From: a bacterium | GTDB lineage: Bacteria > Patescibacteriota > Minisyncoccia > UBA6257 > 2-01-FULL-56-20 | DNA: 36,023 nucleotides | Direction of reading: 5' to 3' | Assembly: GCA_021817655.1 (NCBI GenBank) | Contig: JAKAGE010000001.1 | Location: 1-36,023, forward strand | Part shown: piece by piece, positions 30,692-36,023 of the stretch | Position numbering within the stretch: position 1 is the stretch's first letter | How the letters are laid out: every line of letters begins with the position of its first letter | Notes under the pieces: model-generated | What the model was told of the DNA's origin: nothing | Database searches by the model: none | Seen by the model: the letters and a program-made list of their open reading frames with translations, nothing else | Translations under genes and position numbers: made by a program

Positions 30692-30769
30692 GCGGTGGGC
30701 CTCGCCCGGGTGCTGGGACCGGATTGCTACCCGCGCCCCAAGGGGTTCGACTCCCCTGAGGTCCACCGC
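30692..30769 (+). ncRNA. tRNA-Ala-like structured RNA (RNA A, unit 2)
   Basis: A 78-nt element closed by 12 bp, GCGGTGGGCCTC (30692-30703)/GAGGTCCACCGC (30758-30769), one G-U. Within it is a canonical T arm AGGGG-TTCGACT-CCCCT (30741-30757). Taking GGGCCTC/GAGGTCC as a 7-bp acceptor gives G3-U70 and A73, the alanine identity set; acceptor and T arm resemble the tRNA-Ala at 35541-35611. The D and anticodon arms are missing. In their place a CGGGT/ACCCG hairpin presents a loop (30712-30728), and 30708-30732 is complementary to RNA B. It is therefore not a normal tRNA. Confidence 0.65.
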
Positions 30770-30804
30770 CCATACGGAATTATTAAAAATTTATTAAACA
30801 AAAA

Positions 30805-30832
30805 TTGACGATGAATATCTCTTTGTTATTAT
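30805..30832 (+). promoter_or_regulatory. promoter of RNA B, unit 2
   Basis: TTGACG (30805-30810), 16 nt, TATTAT (30827-30832), after a very AT-rich stretch. Start near 30839, two bases before the antisense segment. Confidence 0.65.
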
Positions 30833-30838
30833 GAAGCT

Positions 30839-30912
30839 CTGGGTAGCAATCCGGACCCCGATCAAAGCACCCTGCAAAGATCGAACAAAATATCCCTTCG
30901 GGGATTTTTTGT
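30839..30912 (+). ncRNA. small antisense-type RNA with terminator (RNA B, unit 2)
   Basis: A predicted RNA of about 74 nt. Its 5' part pairs with RNA A: 30841-30858 with 30715-30732 (17 of 18), then a 7-nt bulge, then 30866-30872 with 30708-30714 (7 of 7). A GATC/GATC hairpin may form at 30860-30882. It ends in ATCCC-TTCG-GGGAT with a T6 run (30891-30910). The design matches unit 1. Confidence 0.65.
30891..30912. terminator. terminator of RNA B, unit 2, also usable from the fusA side
   Basis: Stem ATCCC/GGGAT with a TTCG loop. A T6 run follows on the + strand; ATTTTGTT follows on the minus strand, so it can also stop transcripts coming from fusA. Confidence 0.8.
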
Positions 30913-31089
30913 TTATTCTTCCCCACCCCTCCCCCGGCAGAGAAGAACGTGGAGCAGCTTATATATGTAGGCAAGCGAGATAACAAAATATCCCATATGC
31001 TGAGGGGCTCCGCGGAGGCGCGAAGGCGCCGAGCGCGAGGGGGCGGTCAGCAGGCCGCAACCCGTCCCCGAAGCGTATGGGGTATTTTG

Positions 31090-33198
<2,109 letters not shown>

Positions 33199-33213
33199 GG
33201 TTCGTTGATTGTT

Positions 33214-33303
33214 ATTATGAAAATTTTTTAAAAGGCGGCTCGTGCCGCCCAAAAGCGATCATGCAACGCTGATTATCGTAGCACAGGAACGCCCATGGCG
33301 CAA
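33214..33303 (-). promoter_or_regulatory. fusA promoter region with leader hairpin
   Basis: Two promoter options. The distal one is TTGCGC (33303-33298), 17 nt, TACGAT (33280-33275), which would give a leader containing the hairpin GGCGGC/GCCGCC (33249-33234) followed by TTTTAAAAAATTTT, an attenuator-like element. The proximal one is CATAAT (33219-33214), 15 nt before the ATG, giving a leader of about 8 nt as for rpsL and rpsJ; its -35 would fall in the hairpin. Confidence 0.5.
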
Positions 33304-33308
33304 ATGCA

Positions 33309-33337
33309 TTGACCGTTTATCTGAAATATAGTATGTT
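33309..33337 (+). promoter_or_regulatory. promoter of the orphan gene pair
   Basis: TTGACC (33309-33314), 17 nt, TATGTT (33332-33337), divergent from fusA and close to the distal fusA promoter. Confidence 0.6.
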
Positions 33338-33377
33338 TTTCCCAGCATTCCAGCGGCATCTGCCGCAAAGGAGAAGC

Positions 33378-33806
33378 ATGGTAACCATTGTTGTAGTAGG
33401 AATCCCTCTGGGATTCCCTGAAGAGAAGATGCCGCTGCTCGAGAAGGATCTCGTCATGCAAGGGATGTCCGCCTTCCGCATGCCACCGGAGCAGATCCGC
33501 GTGGCGGCCTATCGCGAGGGACAGCCGTTCTCGATGCGGCTCGAGGACATATTCTCGGTCGAAGCCGTCAAAGCGGACAGCATGTCCCGGAACCCGGTCC
33601 TGATGCGGGGACGGATCATACGGGCGATCAAACAGTATCCCCGCCTTCCCGTCGAGCCCGGCGAACCCGTGATCCTCCGCAGGGGAAGCGATCTCTGCAT
33701 GATCAGGGAGCGGACGTTCAGGGCGCTCCCCGGATGCGGCTCCGGGATGCTCGAACTCGTCCTGCGCATCATGCGCAGGAACGGTCTTTTCTTCAAGCCG
33801 GAATGA
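33378..33806 (+). CDS. orphan protein inserted between fusA and rpsG (first gene)
   Basis: A 142-aa soluble protein I do not recognise. It begins MVTIVVVGIPLGFPEEKMPLL, hydrophobic at first but not a membrane anchor. A basic middle follows (RGRIIRAIKQYPRLPVEPGEP), and the C-terminus is GCGSGMLELVLRIMRRNGLFF. AAAGGAG (33367-33373) gives a good Shine-Dalgarno 4 nt before the ATG and decides against a start 69 nt upstream. It is followed by a second orphan gene 48 nt on, on the same strand; together they break the str operon. Confidence 0.75.
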   Translation: MVTIVVVGIPLGFPEEKMPLLEKDLVMQGMSAFRMPPEQIRVAAYREGQPFSMRLEDIFSVEAVKADSMSRNPVLMRGRIIRAIKQYPRLPVEPGEPVILRRGSDLCMIRERTFRALPGCGSGMLELVLRIMRRNGLFFKPE

Positions 33807-33854
33807 TCGTCAACCATGGCGCACCGCCACGGCCGAACCAACCAAGGAGGTCCA

Positions 33855-34136
33855 ATGGAAGCACAGGTCTTTCTTTATGACGCTTCATGCCGGGACAAGG
33901 TCCGGGAAATACCTCTTCCGGAATATTTTTCCCGCAAGAGGCTTGCGGACGCCGGCTATTTTTCGCCGGTGTTCCGGAGGAAAATTCTTGCATTGTGCAA
34001 GAAATTCCACATCCACACCATGCACCAGCTCCTTGCCGCGAGAAAGATGGAATTCGCGGGGACAAAAACGAGAGCGCCCCGAACCTGCACCGTCATCGAA
34101 CTCGTCCTCCTTGCGGACGGGATCGCCTGGCGATGA
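33855..34136 (+). CDS. orphan protein inserted between fusA and rpsG (second gene)
   Basis: A 93-aa basic protein of unknown role. MEAQVFLYDASCRDKVREIPLPEYF is followed by RKRLADAGYFSPVFRRKILALC and KKFHIHTMHQLLAARKMEF, helical and perhaps helix-turn-helix-like. The C-terminus VIELVLLADGIAW loosely echoes MLELVLRIMRRNGLFF of the gene before it, so the two may share an ancestral end. The strong Shine-Dalgarno AAGGAGGT (33844-33851) fixes this start. The two genes share a promoter and the terminator at 34161. Confidence 0.72.
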   Translation: MEAQVFLYDASCRDKVREIPLPEYFSRKRLADAGYFSPVFRRKILALCKKFHIHTMHQLLAARKMEFAGTKTRAPRTCTVIELVLLADGIAWR

Positions 34137-34160
34137 TATGCCGACGGGGACCGCCCCATC

Positions 34161-34190
34161 AAAAAGCCGCGATGCGCATCGCGGCTTTTT
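34161..34190. terminator. perfectly palindromic bidirectional terminator
   Basis: A 30-bp perfect palindrome: AAAAAGCCGCGATG and its reverse complement around GC. T runs follow on either strand. It ends the orphan pair (+) and rpsG (-), which converge here. Confidence 0.92.
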
Positions 34191-34218
34191 CTTTTTCCCC
34201 GATCCCCCGCGGACGGCG

Positions 34219-34686
<468 letters not shown>

Positions 34687-34724
34687 GGATTCGAAAGATT
34701 AAATATTCCTAAAATTTCCCTTGG

Positions 34725-35144
34725 CTATTTCGCTGCCTTCGCGCGCTTGGCGCCGTACTTGGAACGCTGCTGTTTGCGGCCATCGACGCCCGTCGCATCG
34801 AGCACACCGCGCACGACGTGATAGCGCACGCCCGGAAGGTCCTTCACGCGGCCGCCGCGCACCATGACGATGGAGTGCTCCTGCAGGCCGTGGCCGATGC
34901 CCGGGATGTAGGCGGTGATCTCCATGCCGTTCGTAAGACGCACGCGCGCCACCTTGCGGATGGCCGAGTTCGGCTTCTTCGGCGTCTGGGTGAACACCTT
35001 CACGCACACGCCCCGCTTGAACGGCGACCCGGAATCCACCGGGCGGTTCTTGATTGAATTGAAATAGTACGACAACGCCGGCGCTTTGGTCTTCGCCTTC
35101 TTGCTCGAACGGCCCTTCTTGATGAGTTGACGTACGGTAGGCAT
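34725..35144 (-). CDS. rpsL: ribosomal protein uS12
   Basis: Decoding-site protein S12, 139 aa from MPTVRQLIKKGRSSKK. It keeps QTPKKPNSAIRKVARVRL (the loop with the streptomycin-linked lysine) and IPGIGHGLQEHSIVMVRGGR plus the C-terminal RSKYGAKRAK. ATG 35144 is chosen because longer in-frame starts lie in the promoter. The leader is about 8 nt and lacks a Shine-Dalgarno. Confidence 0.97.
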   Translation of the reverse strand: MPTVRQLIKKGRSSKKAKTKAPALSYYFNSIKNRPVDSGSPFKRGVCVKVFTQTPKKPNSAIRKVARVRLTNGMEITAYIPGIGHGLQEHSIVMVRGGRVKDLPGVRYHVVRGVLDATGVDGRKQQRSKYGAKRAKAAK

Positions 35145-35159
35145 AACGAATACCAGAGA

Positions 35160-35188
35160 ATTGTAAGCGAGACGGCGTTTCCTGTCAA
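35160..35188 (-). promoter_or_regulatory. rpsL promoter with very short leader
   Basis: Consensus TTGACA (35188-35183), 17 nt, TACAAT (35165-35160). It is followed by TCTCTGGTATTC, nearly identical to the bases after the rpsJ -10 box, then the ATG 15 nt after the -10. Confidence 0.88.
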
Positions 35189-35196
35189 ATAAATAT

Positions 35197-35226
35197 GGCC
35201 GCAGGACGATGGTTCGCCCTGCGGCC
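35197..35226 (-). terminator. terminator of the small Cys-rich protein gene
   Basis: GGCCGCAGG/CCTGCGGCC stem with a 12-nt loop, followed on the minus strand by ATATTTATTT, which leads straight into the rpsL -35 box. Confidence 0.7.
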
Positions 35227-35238
35227 GGGGTCTGAAGT

Positions 35239-35457
35239 TCAGAGCGCCGGCGCGCGCCCGTTTGCGGGCCGCGGAGGAGGATTCCTGTCGAAAAATCCCC
35301 TGAGCGCGGTGTCGCATCTTTTGCAACTGAGCGCATGGATCGCCACATCGCGCCCATGCCGCGAAATCAAAAGATCGTTCATCTTCCGGTCGTCCGATGC
35401 GCACGCATCCACTTCGGCGCAGATCGGATCCGCACATTCGACTTTTCCGTTTTGCAT
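35239..35457 (-). CDS. small Cys-rich protein of unknown function
   Basis: A 72-aa protein I do not recognise. Six cysteines lie in ECADPICAEVDAC (8-20) and SCKRC (44-48 area), a spacing that could hold a metal. The C-terminus is RNPPPRPANGRAPAL, proline-rich. GGAGG 7 nt before the ATG at 35457 fixes the start over an in-frame ATG at 35487. It has its own terminator and precedes rpsL. Confidence 0.6.
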   Translation of the reverse strand: MQNGKVECADPICAEVDACASDDRKMNDLLISRHGRDVAIHALSCKRCDTALRGFFDRNPPPRPANGRAPAL

Positions 35458-35540
35458 GCTCTCCCTCCGAAAGAGATCATAGCGCACCGCAAATCCGCCA
35501 TCAAGGATGGGGATCAGGGTGTTTTATGTTTTTCATTTAG

Positions 35541-35611
35541 TGGACCCGAGGGGAATCGAACCCCTATCTATCGGATGCAAACCGATTGCTCTACCACTAA
35601 GCTACGGGCCC
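35541..35611 (-). tRNA. tRNA-Ala (anticodon UGC)
   Basis: A full cloverleaf of 71 nt: acceptor GGGCCCG/CGGGTCC with the G3-U70 pair and A73 that define tRNA-Ala, D stem GCTT/GAGC, anticodon stem ATCGG/CCGAT with loop TTTGCAT, T arm AGGGG-TTCGATT-CCCCT. CCA is not encoded. Confidence 0.95.
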
Positions 35612-35679
35612 GGGCGAAGGGCGCGCGCGAAGCGCGGACCCAAAGCAAGCCGGGAAATTTTCGTCCCTCTAGTTATATC

Positions 35680-36023
35680 CTAAAACAGCTTCCCCGCAAA
35701 GAGGGCAAAGACCGCGTTGATGACGGGAAAGATGATCGAGAACCCGAAGAAAACGAATATGAGCACAAGCAGCAATCCCCATCGCTCCATAAAATACATG
35801 AAGCGGTACGTGGCGGGCGTCGGCGGCAGGATGAGGAAAAGCAGCTTCGAGCCGTCGAGCGGCGGGATCGGCACGAGATTGAAGATGCCGAGGAGTACAT
35901 TGATGTAGACGATGATCAGGAACAGGAAGTATACGCCGTCGAGCGACCCCGTGAACGCCGGCATCGCTCCCCCGGCGGCGATCGCGCCGAAGATCGCCCC
36001 CTTCATCGCCGACCCGACAGGGA
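35680..36023 (-). CDS. site-2 protease-like M50 metallopeptidase, truncated by the window edge
   Basis: The last 114 or so residues of an intramembrane zinc protease. FNLVPIPPLDGSKLLF is the conserved C-terminal NxxPxPPLDG motif of M50 proteases, with hydrophobic segments on both sides (YFLFLIIVYINVLLGI and LLLVLIFVFFGFSIIF). The HExxH zinc motif would be beyond the right edge; the frame is open to the end, so the gene continues. This is the short M50B-type rather than RseP with PDZ domains, as far as can be told. Confidence 0.88.
   Translation of the reverse strand, partial: PVGSAMKGAIFGAIAAGGAMPAFTGSLDGVYFLFLIIVYINVLLGIFNLVPIPPLDGSKLLFLILPPTPATYRFMYFMERWGLLLVLIFVFFGFSIIFPVINAVFALFAGKLF

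Noticed and set aside
30692..30912. tmRNA or split tmRNA
   Set aside because: The tRNA-like end with G3-U70 fits, but there is no tag reading frame, no pseudoknot region, and A and B together are far shorter than tmRNA.
20188..30912. CRISPR repeat and tracrRNA-like anti-repeat
   Set aside because: The bulged A:B duplex resembles repeat:anti-repeat pairing, but there are no spaced repeats and no cas genes in the window.
35612..35660. Third copy of the secY/fusA core upstream of tRNA-Ala
   Set aside because: GGCGAAGGG and CGCGCGAAGCGCG look similar, but there are no matching arms and the order of hairpins is not kept; it is more likely a GC-rich tRNA leader.

Overview
The window looks like a chromosomal segment of a Patescibacteria (CPR) bacterium, probably of the Parcubacteria type. 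This is inferred from several things. The S10/spc ribosomal cluster runs rpsE directly into rplO with no rpmD (L30), a loss typical of the CPR. S14 is the short zinc form and MetK is short. Few housekeeping starts show a Shine-Dalgarno sequence, while several have a -10 box so close to the ATG that the mRNA should be leaderless. Most of the DNA is GC-rich, apart from one clearly AT-rich block at about 28.2-30.5 kb.

Layout. 164-3863 (+): dnaE and a small HTH-like gene. 3914-8632 (-): lysS; GT2 glycosyltransferase-greA; adk-cytidylate kinase-like-map. 8818-18919 (-): a long ribosomal operon, in transcription order rplC, rplD, rplW, rplB, rpsS, rplV, rpsC, rplP, rpmC, rpsQ, rplN, rplX, rplE, rpsN, rpsH, rplF, rplR, rpsE, rplO, secY, with a structured leader of about 220 nt. 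A + strand exported-protein gene (19272-19697) separates rplC from rpsJ. Next comes a 470-nt noncoding region, then tuf. 22015-26291: exported protein, dinB, a membrane protein, tspO, and metK under a SAM riboswitch. 26529-30471: a PanAT-type toxin-antitoxin pair, a YgjP-like metallopeptidase, and an AT-rich nuclease-helicase plus MazG pair next to tRNA-Arg. 30627-31089: a second noncoding region, then fusA. Two orphan + strand genes separate fusA from rpsG and rpsL. The right end has a small Cys-rich protein, tRNA-Ala and a truncated M50 protease.

The str operon (rpsL-rpsG-fusA-tuf-rpsJ) keeps its order and strand but is broken by inserted genes at two junctions, and the rpsJ/rplC junction is broken too. 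The most unusual content is noncoding and sits in these breaks. (1) Two homologous paired small-RNA loci lie at about 20.17-20.40 kb and 30.68-30.91 kb. Each has a promoter, a closed tRNA-like RNA A, a second promoter and a short terminator-ended RNA B whose 5' end is antisense to the loop of A. The sequences differ between the copies, but the pairing and the position of a bulge are kept. (2) Long inverted repeats at the 3' ends of secY and fusA have gene-specific arms around a similar, structured core. At fusA the inverted copy reaches back into the last codons of the gene. (3) Leader hairpins resembling attenuators precede tuf, fusA and rplC.

Functions are assigned by recognising motifs in the translations. 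No database search was run. RNA structures were folded by eye.
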